Source: Aliivibrio salmonicida LFI1238
Lineage (GTDB): Bacteria; Pseudomonadota; Gammaproteobacteria; Enterobacterales; Vibrionaceae
Length of the DNA stretch: 64,000 bases
Assembly: GCF_000196495.1 (NCBI RefSeq)
Contig: NC_011312.1
Coordinates: 372,001 to 436,000 of the forward strand
Direction of reading: 5' to 3'
In this document: piece after piece, positions 36,812-45,000 of the stretch
Position numbering within the stretch: position 1 is the first letter of the stretch
Layout: each line of letters opens with the position of its first letter
Program-made: the position numbers and the translations under genes
Notes under the pieces: generated by a model
The model's input: the letters and a program-made list of their open reading frames with translations, nothing else
Databases searched by the model: none
Told to the model about the DNA's origin: nothing

Positions 36812-36823
36812 TCCCTTTTATTT
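36796..36823. terminator. Terminator overlapping the djlA stop (bidirectional)
   Basis: AAAAGGGATT (36796-36805) pairs with AATCCCTTTT (36810-36819) with T/A-rich flanks on both sides; it serves djlA and the convergent DUF547 gene. Confidence 0.82.
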
Positions 36824-36840
36824 ATGGATAGAAAATACAG

Positions 36841-37620
36841 TTATTGCTGATTTAGTTTCCAATCATAGTCATACTTGATATCGCCCTCGAATGGTCTTAA
36901 TTCTGGGCGATATTTTTTTAGGTGTTCGAAAAGTTGTTGCTTATTACCAAAGTCGACGGCAAACCAATCATAGATAGATGAGAGTTGAACCTTGTTATCA
37001 GTAATAAGGACACCTTTTTTACTATTAATGAATTCAGTTGCTGCTTTCTCTAATAACTTGTCGCTGTTTCTGGCAGTAAATGCTTTTGATTGTAAATTTG
37101 GACAGCCAAAGCTGGCGCAATTCACAGCGTAGTGAGTTCTAGGATCATTCCAAATAGGACGAAGAATTCGATGCTCAATGTCGTTTAAGGTTAGGGTTTT
37201 ACCTGCAACGGTAACCACGTTTTCATCCCAAGGACCAAAGCTAAATAATCCTCCGAGTTTAGTTATTGACTTAATTGGGTAGTTATCCAAAATAATTTTT
37301 ACGGTGATGGCGTTATACAGATTCACCCAATACGCATATTGCTCTGCTTTTTTATATTCTCTTGGATCAATACGGCGCATTTGACGTAAATAACTGTTTA
37401 GCGTTCGTTCGTCGGCGTCGGTTACATTGGCGTAATCAAAAAGTGTGTATTCCCCTTCAGCCACGACGTATTTGTCGAGTGTTTGTTGCCAGTATTGGTG
37501 TGAAATCGTCGTTGGGTTGTTTTCGTTACTAATATTCCAATAGTCCCACAACTCAGATTTTGGTGCGGCGAAACTATTGAATGAAAAAAGAAGGAGTAGC
37601 GAGGAAATAAATATCTTCAT
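36841..37620 (-). CDS. DUF547 domain protein, exported
   Basis: A 259-residue protein with a signal peptide (MKIFISSLLLLFSFNSFAAPK). The DUF547 core is recognisable from YWVNLYNAITVKIILDNYPIKSI, SFGPWDENVVTVAGKTLTLNDIEHRILRP and HYAVNCASFGCPNLQSKAF. The Cys and His in these blocks suggest a papain-like catalytic site, but no reaction is established. The start at 37620 gives a proper signal peptide; the frame is open 20 codons further upstream. Confidence 0.83.
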   Translation of the reverse strand: MKIFISSLLLLFSFNSFAAPKSELWDYWNISNENNPTTISHQYWQQTLDKYVVAEGEYTLFDYANVTDADERTLNSYLRQMRRIDPREYKKAEQYAYWVNLYNAITVKIILDNYPIKSITKLGGLFSFGPWDENVVTVAGKTLTLNDIEHRILRPIWNDPRTHYAVNCASFGCPNLQSKAFTARNSDKLLEKAATEFINSKKGVLITDNKVQLSSIYDWFAVDFGNKQQLFEHLKKYRPELRPFEGDIKYDYDWKLNQQ

Positions 37621-37757
37621 AGTAAGGTGCCTAACTTTTGTGTTGTTAAGAGATACGAGCTTAAATAAGTCGTTGAACATTTTTCTTTGTCATCACTTAC
37701 TCAACGATTTATTTAGGTTGGTATTATTTATAATAGATGACTCTATTCTATAGACAA

Positions 37758-37795
37758 AAAAGAGGTTGATACGTTCATATCAACCTCTATTATTT
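37758..37795 (-). terminator. Terminator of the leuABCD operon
   Basis: AGAGGTTGATA (37761-37771) pairs perfectly with TATCAACCTCT (37778-37788); on the minus strand it is followed by TTTTTTG just after the leuD end. Confidence 0.93.
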
Positions 37796-37803
37796 CCTGA
37801 ATC

Positions 37804-38406
37804 CTATTTCAAGAAATTCGGAATCTTCGCTTCATATTCTGAAATTTTATCAGCGTGCTGTAGCGTCAAGCCTATATTGTCTAAACCATTCAATAAACAG
37901 TGGCGACGAAATTCATCAATCTCAAAAGAATACTGCTTACCGTTAGCGCTAACTAACATAGCTTCCAAATCAACCGCAACTTCAGCGCCTTCATTCGCTT
38001 CAACGAATTGGAATATTTCATCCACTTCAATATCAGTTAAACGAACAGGGATCATTTGGTTATTGATTGAATTGCCGTAAAAAATATCAGCAAAGCTTGG
38101 TGCTATCATCACTTGGATGCCGTAATCCGCCAAAGCCCAAGGTGCGTGTTCACGCGATGAGCCACAACCAAAGTTTTCACGGGCAAGTAGAATACTTGCG
38201 CCTTGATAACGAGGGGCATTCATTACAAATTCTGGATTTGGCTGTTGACCGGCATCATCAAGAAAGCGCCAGTCATGAAATAAGTGTTTACCAAAACCGG
38301 TGCGATTTACTTTTTGTAAAAACTGTTTTGGAATGATGGCATCGGTATCAATGTTTGCCGTATCTAAAGGAACGACTAGACCTGTATGTTGTTTAAAACC
38401 TGACAT
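37804..38406 (-). CDS. leuD: 3-isopropylmalate dehydratase, small subunit
   Basis: A 200-residue subunit (E. coli 201) that supplies part of the substrate site of isopropylmalate isomerase. Typical parts: VPLDTANIDTDAIIPKQFL and ILLARENFGCGSSREHAPWAL. AAAGGAA precedes the ATG at 38406. It is the last gene of leuABCD and is followed by a terminator. Confidence 0.97.
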   Translation of the reverse strand: MSGFKQHTGLVVPLDTANIDTDAIIPKQFLQKVNRTGFGKHLFHDWRFLDDAGQQPNPEFVMNAPRYQGASILLARENFGCGSSREHAPWALADYGIQVMIAPSFADIFYGNSINNQMIPVRLTDIEVDEIFQFVEANEGAEVAVDLEAMLVSANGKQYSFEIDEFRRHCLLNGLDNIGLTLQHADKISEYEAKIPNFLK

Positions 38407-38417
38407 AGTAAATTCCT

Positions 38418-39833
38418 TTATGCTTTTTCTGTGATGGTACGAATATCAACAAAATGACCCGCAATCGCGGCTGCCGCTGCCATGGCTGGGCTTACTAGGT
38501 GAGTTCGTCCATCACGGCCTTGGCGACCTTCAAAGTTACGGTTTGATGTTGATGCGCAACGTTCTTGTGGACCTAAACGGTCATTGTTCATTGCAAGACA
38601 CATAGAGCAACCCGGTAAACGCCACTCAAAACCCGCTTCTTTAAAGATGATGTCTAATCCTTCTTTTTCCGCTTGTGCTTTTACTTGCTCAGAACCTGGA
38701 ACAATCAAGGCTTGAACATGAGCGGCGACTTTGTTGCCTTTAGCAACAGCAGCAGCAGCGCGGATATCTTCAATACGAGAGTTGGTACAAGAGCCGACAA
38801 ACACTTTGTCTACGTTGTAATCTGTTAATGATTTACCGGCTTCAAGACCCATATAAGCCAAGGCTTTTTCTGCGGATACTTTTTCTACCGGGTCAGAAAA
38901 ACTCTCTGGTGCAGGAATGGGTTGATCAATGGCAATAACTTGGCCAGGGTTTGTTCCCCACGTCACTTGTGGTTTAATTTCAGAGGCATCAAGGCTAACA
39001 ACGGCATCAAACTTTGCATCATCATCCGTTTTTAGTGACGACCAATATTCGATAGCTGCCGTCAAATCTTCACCTTGAGGTGAGAATTTACGACCAGTAA
39101 TGTAGTCAAACGTGGTGGCATCTGGTGCGATTAGGCCGGCTTTGGCACCTAGCTCTATCGCCATATTACATACCGTCATGCGACCTTCCATCGTCAGATC
39201 TGTAATTGCCTCACCACAGAATTCAACCACATAACCAGTACCGCCAGCTGCGGTTGTTTTACCAATGATCGCTAGAACGATGTCTTTTGCGGTAATGCCT
39301 TCTGTGACTTTTCCCTTAACTTCGATCTTCATCGTTTTTGCACGAGCTTGCTTTAGCGTTTGTGTCGCTAATACGTGTTCAACTTCAGAGGTACCAATAC
39401 CAAATGCAAGAGAACCAAATGCGCCGTGCGTTGCGGTGTGTGAATCTCCACACACAATCGTCATACCTGGAAGTGTAATACCTAGCTCTGGTCCCATTAC
39501 GTGCACAATACCTTGGTATTTATGGTTTAGATCGTAAAGGGTTACGCCAAATTCTTCACAGTTTTTAGACAGTGTTTCCATTTGGATTCGAGCCATTTCA
39601 CCAGAGGCATTAATGTCTTTGGTTTGTGTTGATACGTTGTGATCCATCGTCGCGAAAGTTTTACCGACTTGGCGAACGTTACGACCTTTTTCACGCAGAC
39701 CATCAAACGCTTGTGGTGAGGTCACTTCATGAACTAAATGGCGGTCGATATATAAAATTGGGGTTTCACCTTTTGCAGCAACTGCAACATGGGCATCATA
39801 AACTTTTTCGTATAATGTTTTTGCGTTAGACAT
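38418..39833 (-). CDS. leuC: 3-isopropylmalate dehydratase, large subunit
   Basis: A 471-residue aconitase-family enzyme (E. coli 466) that converts 2-isopropylmalate to 3-isopropylmalate. The 4Fe-4S ligands are the Cys in GSCTNSR and the two in LPGCSMCLAMN. Other family parts are DRHLVHEVTSPQAFDGL and CGDSHTATHGAFGSLAFGIGTSE. AAGGAAG precedes the ATG; leuD follows 11 bases downstream. Confidence 0.97.
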   Translation of the reverse strand: MSNAKTLYEKVYDAHVAVAAKGETPILYIDRHLVHEVTSPQAFDGLREKGRNVRQVGKTFATMDHNVSTQTKDINASGEMARIQMETLSKNCEEFGVTLYDLNHKYQGIVHVMGPELGITLPGMTIVCGDSHTATHGAFGSLAFGIGTSEVEHVLATQTLKQARAKTMKIEVKGKVTEGITAKDIVLAIIGKTTAAGGTGYVVEFCGEAITDLTMEGRMTVCNMAIELGAKAGLIAPDATTFDYITGRKFSPQGEDLTAAIEYWSSLKTDDDAKFDAVVSLDASEIKPQVTWGTNPGQVIAIDQPIPAPESFSDPVEKVSAEKALAYMGLEAGKSLTDYNVDKVFVGSCTNSRIEDIRAAAAVAKGNKVAAHVQALIVPGSEQVKAQAEKEGLDIIFKEAGFEWRLPGCSMCLAMNNDRLGPQERCASTSNRNFEGRQGRDGRTHLVSPAMAAAAAIAGHFVDIRTITEKA

Positions 39834-39848
39834 TGCTTCTTCCTTGAA

Positions 39849-40940
39849 TTACGAATTCAAAATATATTCAGCGATTTTATCGCCCATTGCTGAGGTCGTT
39901 AATGCGGGTTTATTTCCGGCAAGATCGGCCGTTAGTTCACCTGCTGATAGCGCTTTAGATACGGCAGCTTCAATACTTTGAGCTGCTTCTTCTTCACCAA
40001 GGCTATAGCGTAACATCAATGCCGCCGATAAAATTTGAGCGACTGGATTTGCAATGTTTTTGCCTGCGATATCTGGTGCTGAACCACCTGCTGGCTCATA
40101 CAAACCAAAGTTATCTTTATTTAGGCTTGCTGAAGGAAGCATGCCCATAGAGCCTGTGATCATGGCACATTCATCAGAAATGATGTCCCCAAAGATATTT
40201 GAACACAGCATGACATCAAACTGAGAGGGATCTTTGATTAGTTGCATGGTCGCATTATCAATGTACATGTGGCTCAGTTTGACTTCTGGGTAGCCTTTCG
40301 CTACTTCTTCGACCACTTCACGCCATAAAATAGAGCTTTGTAGAACGTTGGCTTTATCAATTGAGTACACGTTTTTGTTACGTAGAAGCGCAGATTCAAA
40401 AGCAATCTTTGCAATACGTTCAATTTCATAACGATGATAAATTTCAGTATCGTACGCTTTCTCTTGAGGACCTTCGCCTTCACGACCTTTCGGTTGACCA
40501 AAGTAAATGCCACCAGTCAGTTCACGAACAACAACGATATCAAAACCGTTACCCGAAATATCAGCACGCAGTGGAGAAAACCCTTCTAATCCTTTATGAA
40601 TTTGAGCAGGACGTAGGTTACAAAACAGTTCGAAATGCTTACGAAGAGGAAGTAGGGCGCCACGTTCTGGTTGATCATTCGGTGGAAGGTTTTCCCATTT
40701 AGGTCCACCAACGGAGCCGAATAGAACCGCATCTGATTCTTCACAGCCTTTTACGGTACTTTCTGGTAGTGGACAACCGTGATTATCTATCGCGATTCCA
40801 CCCACATCATGTTGTTCACGAGAAAATGAAATCGCGTGTTTTTTCTCAATCGCATCCAGAACTTTATGTGCTTGGTCCATGACTTCTGGGCCGATACCAT
40901 CGCCAGGTAAAATCGCAATCTTGTATGTTTTATTCGTCAT
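39849..40940 (-). CDS. leuB: 3-isopropylmalate dehydrogenase
   Basis: A 363-residue enzyme, as in E. coli, that oxidatively decarboxylates 3-isopropylmalate to ketoisocaproate with NAD. Conserved: ILPGDGIGPEVM, RELTGGIYFGQPKGR (substrate and catalysis), DNATMQLIKDPSQFDVMLCSNIFGDIISDE (metal Asp) and EPAGGSAPDIAGKNIANP. AAAGGATTAAC precedes the ATG. Third catalytic step of leucine synthesis. Confidence 0.97.
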   Translation of the reverse strand: MTNKTYKIAILPGDGIGPEVMDQAHKVLDAIEKKHAISFSREQHDVGGIAIDNHGCPLPESTVKGCEESDAVLFGSVGGPKWENLPPNDQPERGALLPLRKHFELFCNLRPAQIHKGLEGFSPLRADISGNGFDIVVVRELTGGIYFGQPKGREGEGPQEKAYDTEIYHRYEIERIAKIAFESALLRNKNVYSIDKANVLQSSILWREVVEEVAKGYPEVKLSHMYIDNATMQLIKDPSQFDVMLCSNIFGDIISDECAMITGSMGMLPSASLNKDNFGLYEPAGGSAPDIAGKNIANPVAQILSAALMLRYSLGEEEAAQSIEAAVSKALSAGELTADLAGNKPALTTSAMGDKIAEYILNS

Positions 40941-41017
40941 GTTAATCCTTTAATCTTTCTATTTAATTTGGAAAATCAAGGCACGGTGTATTTGCCCTGA
41001 TTTAAATTTATTTAGTG

Positions 41018-42565
41018 CTATACCGTCGTAATTTTATTTTGCTTAATTTCTGCAATTTGATCAGCACGGTGAATGCTATTAATGACGTGAAGCAGTGCTT
41101 GGCCTGATGCTTCAATAATATCGGTAGCTAAGCCTGTGCCGTGGTACTTGCGGCCTTTGTAATTTGCAATGATATCGGCTTGACCTAACCCGTCCTCGCC
41201 TTCGCCTTTCGCTGTTAGGTCAAACTTATCCAGTACAATTTCATAACCGGTTAGCTTATAAATACATTGATAAAGGGCATCTACTGGACCGTTACCGACA
41301 GCGGCTTCACATTTTTCTTCGTCGCCACAAAGCAATTTGATACTGGTGGTTGCCATGACGCTGCCAGATTGCACGCTCAAGTAGTTCAACTTATAAAAGT
41401 CGTCTTCATCGCGAAGATTAGCAAAGTGCATTAGGGCTTCTAAATCGTAATCAAATACTTGGCCCTTACGGTCGGCCAGTTTTACGAAATCGGCATACAA
41501 GGTATCTAGATTATATTCTTCGGCTTTATAACCCATCGAATCCATGTGACTTTTAACTGCGGCACGGCCAGAACGACTGGTTAGGTTTAACGCTTTGTTT
41601 TTTAAGCCAATAGATTCTGGCGTCATGATTTCATAAGTGTTTTTATTCTTAAGCATTCCGTCTTGGTGGATGCCTGAAGAGTGGCTAAACGCGTTCGCGC
41701 CTACAATAGCCTTATTACTTTGAATTGGCATATTACAAAGCTGACTAACTAGCTTACTGGTGCGATGGATTTCATCATTTTTAAGACTAGTATGAACACC
41801 TAGATACTCTGAACGAGTTTGCAAAATCATTGCAATTTCTTCTAGAGAACAGTTACCTGCACGCTCACCAATACCATTAATCGTGCCTTCAACTTGGCGA
41901 GCACCTGCTTGAACCGCCGCAATTGAGTTTGCAACTGACATACCTAAATCATCATGACAGTGAACTGAGATGATGGCTTTATCAATATTTGGAACTCGAT
42001 TAAATAGGGTTTGAATAATACCGCCAAATTCACCAGGAATGGTGTAACCCACCGTATCTGGAATATTGATGGTATTTGCACCTGCGTTGATCGCGGCTTC
42101 TACCATACGACATAGGTTATCAATAGGAGTACGGCCTGCATCTTCACAAGAAAATTCAACATCATCGGTGTATTTACGAGCACGCTGAACGGCTTTGACG
42201 CCCATTTCTACTACGTCATCATAACTACGACGTAACTTATCTTGAACGTGAACCGTTGAGGTTGAAATGAAGGTGTGAATTCGAAACGCTTCTGCGACTT
42301 TTAATGCGTCAGCTGCGACATCGATATCTTTAGTAACCGCACGAGAAAGGGCACAAATACGACTGTTTTTGATGTGTTTTGCTATGGTTCGTACCGACTC
42401 AAAATCACCTGGCGATGAAATTGGAAAGCCAGCTTCAATGACATCAACACCAAGACGCTCAAGCGCAAACGCAATCTGCAATTTTTCTTTTACGGTTAAG
42501 CTTGCAGACAGTGCTTGCTCGCCATCTCTTAAGGTGGTGTCGAATATTATGACTTGATCGCTCAT
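41018..42565 (-). CDS. leuA: 2-isopropylmalate synthase
   Basis: A 515-residue enzyme (E. coli 523) that condenses 2-ketoisovalerate with acetyl-CoA, the committed step of leucine synthesis. The TIM barrel shows IIFDTTLRDGEQALSAS and SVHCHDDLGMSVANSIAAVQAGARQVEGTINGIGERAGN; the C-terminal regulatory domain (after about residue 390) binds leucine for feedback inhibition. AAGGAAGAAAG precedes the ATG at 42565. Transcription is controlled by the leuL leader and attenuator upstream. Confidence 0.97.
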   Translation of the reverse strand: MSDQVIIFDTTLRDGEQALSASLTVKEKLQIAFALERLGVDVIEAGFPISSPGDFESVRTIAKHIKNSRICALSRAVTKDIDVAADALKVAEAFRIHTFISTSTVHVQDKLRRSYDDVVEMGVKAVQRARKYTDDVEFSCEDAGRTPIDNLCRMVEAAINAGANTINIPDTVGYTIPGEFGGIIQTLFNRVPNIDKAIISVHCHDDLGMSVANSIAAVQAGARQVEGTINGIGERAGNCSLEEIAMILQTRSEYLGVHTSLKNDEIHRTSKLVSQLCNMPIQSNKAIVGANAFSHSSGIHQDGMLKNKNTYEIMTPESIGLKNKALNLTSRSGRAAVKSHMDSMGYKAEEYNLDTLYADFVKLADRKGQVFDYDLEALMHFANLRDEDDFYKLNYLSVQSGSVMATTSIKLLCGDEEKCEAAVGNGPVDALYQCIYKLTGYEIVLDKFDLTAKGEGEDGLGQADIIANYKGRKYHGTGLATDIIEASGQALLHVINSIHRADQIAEIKQNKITTV

Positions 42566-42613
42566 GGGCTTTCTTCCTTGTGTATGTCGTGCGCTTTGAC
42601 GGCGGTTATCCAT

Positions 42614-42642
42614 AAAAAAACCCGCCATGTTCAGCGGGTTTT
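42614..42642 (-). terminator. leu operon attenuator
   Basis: On the minus strand AAAACCCGCTGA..GGCGGGTTTTTTT forms a GC-rich stem with seven T, between leuL and leuA. The GCGGGT at the end of leuL can pair with the ACCCGC of this stem, giving the alternative antiterminator fold. Confidence 0.9.
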
Positions 42643-42676
42643 AAAATTTGGTTTATGGCTTCTTTTATTCCACAAC

Positions 42677-42739
42677 CTACCCGCGTGAGATGTTCACGAT
42701 AAGGAGGAGGTTTAGAAGTAAAGAAGATGCTGTTTTCAT
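42677..42739 (-). CDS. leuL: leu operon leader peptide
   Basis: A 20-residue peptide, MKTASSLLLNLLLIVNISRG, with seven codons for Leu/Asn of which six are leucine (LLLNLLL), read from 42739. It lies between the leu promoter and the attenuator. Stalling at leucine codons when charged leucine tRNA is scarce should prevent formation of the terminator. Function is inferred from its layout, which matches enteric leuL. There is no clear strong ribosome binding site. Confidence 0.9.
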   Translation of the reverse strand: MKTASSLLLNLLLIVNISRG

Positions 42740-42771
42740 TTGAAATACAATCCATAAAAATAATTAACAAA

Positions 42772-42800
42772 TTAATATCGTACTCAGCCTGTATCGTCAA
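42772..42800 (-). promoter_or_regulatory. Sigma-70 promoter of leuLABCD
   Basis: On the minus strand TTGACG (42800-42795) and TATTAA (42777-42772) are separated by exactly 17 bases, about 33 bases upstream of the leuL start. Confidence 0.8.
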
Positions 42801-42927
42801 CCATTAAATAACGTTTTTACTATATACAGGCTTATTTTTAGACAAAAGTTAAAAACTGAGAAGAAAAACGATTGCTACGATGGATTATTGCTCAAATGAG
42901 ATGCATTTCTTGAATGAAGCCCATTAA

Positions 42928-42943
42928 TTAATCGAATGATTAA
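42928..42943. promoter_or_regulatory. Candidate TetR operator, copy 1
   Basis: TTAATC-N4-GATTAA palindrome (spacer GAAT) upstream of the TetR-RND operon. The same half-sites with the same spacing recur 63 bases downstream. Confidence 0.6.
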
Positions 42944-42989
42944 ATGTGAGTGAATTAAAGGGATCGCACATTTTTTCGACTAACTTATA

Positions 42990-43007
42990 ATTAATCACAC
43001 GATTAAT
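42990..43007. promoter_or_regulatory. Candidate TetR operator, copy 2
   Basis: ATTAATC-N4-GATTAAT palindrome (spacer ACAC) 39 bases before the regulator start. It shares half-sites and spacing with copy 1, which is what a dimeric repressor would need. The rest of the 306-base gap between leuL and the regulator shows no gene. Confidence 0.6.
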
Positions 43008-43045
43008 AATTATAATCAAAAAAAGATGTAAATAAGGTGTTATCA

Positions 43046-43681
43046 ATGACGAAGCAATTAGGAAGACCGAAAGGGGAGTCAGAAGTTAGAGAGCAACTTA
43101 TCTTTCACGCACGTGAACTTTTTGTTTCTCGGCCTTATAACAAAGTATCCACTCGATTAATTGCGGATAATGCGAAGGCTAATATTGCGATGATTCGATA
43201 TTACTTTGGCAATAAAGAAGGGTTGTTTGAGGCAATGTTTAAAGAAACCATTGCGCCAGTCGTTGAACAATTTAGGTTGGCATTAGAGAACGATAATGAG
43301 CAAGATTTAGTGGATTTCATGCGTGCGTATTATCAAGCGATGATAAAAGTACCAGCTTTTCCTAAGTTAATATTAAGAATTATGGAGGCTGATAACGAGC
43401 AGCAAGCGGCGCTTCAGCAAATTATTTTTGGTATTTTGCAGCCAATGTAAAGCAAGCTGTTTGATCCAGTCGTTAATCAAGGCTTATTTAAGGAAGGAAT
43501 TGATCCAATTAAAGCCAGGTTATCAATGATGAGTTTAATGGTTTTTCCTTTTCTAGCACCAAAGAAAATGTTGGATTTTCATAACATTGAGTTAAATGAA
43601 GTATTTCTCACTGATCTACTGGAGCATAATATTCGTTTATTAAGTGACGGCTTATTTCAAAATAAAAGAGACGAATTCTAA
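43046..43681 (+). pseudogene. TetR-family regulator with in-frame stop at codon 135
   Basis: The N-terminal helix-turn-helix is intact (ARELFVSRPYNKVSTRLIADNAKANIAMIRYYFGNKEGLFEAMF), followed by part of the ligand domain. A TAA at 43448-43450 interrupts the frame, which then stays open for 76 more codons (SKLFDPVVNQGLFKEGIDPI..) to a stop at 43681 that overlaps the next gene's ATG. Total 211 positions is the usual TetR size, so a single substitution has made a nonsense codon. AAGG lies eight bases before the ATG at 43046. The truncated 134-residue product keeps its DNA-binding part but has probably lost dimer contacts. Confidence 0.87.
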
Positions 43682-45000
43682 TGAAAATAACTAAAAAACT
43701 GCTCTTTTTTCCTGTGGTGGCTATCGGTGTCATTATCTTGGTGACCATCACAAAATTACGGCCTGAGGCCGAAGTTAAGCCCGTTGAAGATCGTTCAAAA
43801 ATAGTGAAGACCATTGCTTTAGAGCAACAAAGTATTGCGCCTAAAGTGATTGGATTCGGTAAAATAAGGCCTAAATTTGAATGGAAAGCCATTGCTGAAG
43901 TCTCGGGTAAAGTAGTCTATCGCCATCCCGAATTAAATAAAGGCAATGTGTTACTTGCTGGGACTGAGGTATTGAGGATTGATCCACTCGATTACGAATT
44001 AAAGCTTGCTCAAGCAGAGGCGGATTTAGGGTCAAGTGAAACCCAATTAGCAAAAGTGGATCTAGAAGAAAAGAACATTCGTAACACATTAAAAATTGAA
44101 AAAAATCGCTTGGCGATCAGCAAAAAAGAATTAAGTAGAAAAGTAAATTTACAGAAAAAAGGCTTAACGTCTCAATCGGATCTTGATCAGCAAAATCAAT
44201 CTTATTTAGCACAACAAAAAGTCGTGCTGGATATTCAAAACCAAATTTTATTATTGCCTGATGAAAGAAAAGTCGCTCAAGCCATTGTTAAAGTGAACCA
44301 AGCTAAATTAAAAGAAGCACAGCGCTCTTTAGATAAAACGTCAATTGTATTACCAACCGATGTTCGTATTTCTGAAGTGGACATTGAAGCTGACCAAGTG
44401 GTGAATTTACAGCAAGAAATTTTTATTGCTCATGGTATTAAAACTATGGAAGTGGAAGCTCAAGTTTCTATTCATGATATGCAAACGTTAGTGCACAGTT
44501 TTGGTATGTTTCAATCGAATGAACAAGGTATGCCTAATCTTGATTCATTGCCGCTAAAAGCAAACGTACAATTAAGCAGTGGGCGTTTTAATGCAGAGTG
44601 GCAAGCTCAGGTTGCTCGGATCAGTGAAACGGTCGATCCCAATCAAGCAACCGTTGGCATTATTTTAGAGATACAACAAGACTACCGTTCATTAACACCC
44701 AGCACATTACCTCCATTGGTCAATGGTATGTTTGTAAAAGCAGAAATTGAAGGCGAGGTTTCACCACAATGGGTGATCCCTGAAAGTGCACTTCATGGTG
44801 ATAAGATCTACCTACTTAATAATGACAGCCAGTTAACTATTTTACCCGTAAATATTGTGTTTAGAAGAGACAATCAAGTCGCTATTGTCGGGGATATAAC
44901 GTCGGGTGACTTGTTGATCTTAAATGATCTCCTTCCTGCTATTAACGGCATGCAATTGCGTTCTGTTGAGCAAAGAAAGGAAGGGGAGTCGGCTGAATGA
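43681..45000 (+). CDS. RND efflux membrane-fusion (periplasmic adaptor) protein
   Basis: A 439-residue HlyD/AcrA-type adaptor with one N-terminal membrane anchor (LLFFPVVAIGVIILVTITKL), no lipobox, a split lipoyl/barrel-sandwich domain (IAEVSGKVVYRHPELNKGNVL and TSIVLPTDVRISEVDIEADQVV) around a long coiled-coil hairpin (about residues 105-215). It links the inner-membrane pump to an outer-membrane channel. It starts on the last base of the regulator's stop and its own stop overlaps the pump gene, so all three form one operon. No outer-membrane channel gene is next to them. Confidence 0.9.
   Translation: MKITKKLLFFPVVAIGVIILVTITKLRPEAEVKPVEDRSKIVKTIALEQQSIAPKVIGFGKIRPKFEWKAIAEVSGKVVYRHPELNKGNVLLAGTEVLRIDPLDYELKLAQAEADLGSSETQLAKVDLEEKNIRNTLKIEKNRLAISKKELSRKVNLQKKGLTSQSDLDQQNQSYLAQQKVVLDIQNQILLLPDERKVAQAIVKVNQAKLKEAQRSLDKTSIVLPTDVRISEVDIEADQVVNLQQEIFIAHGIKTMEVEAQVSIHDMQTLVHSFGMFQSNEQGMPNLDSLPLKANVQLSSGRFNAEWQAQVARISETVDPNQATVGIILEIQQDYRSLTPSTLPPLVNGMFVKAEIEGEVSPQWVIPESALHGDKIYLLNNDSQLTILPVNIVFRRDNQVAIVGDITSGDLLILNDLLPAINGMQLRSVEQRKEGESAE

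Noticed and set aside
42606..42800. A 64-codon open frame over the leu leader region
   Set aside because: It is in a different frame from the leucine-rich leader and runs through the attenuator; the 20-residue leuL explains the region.
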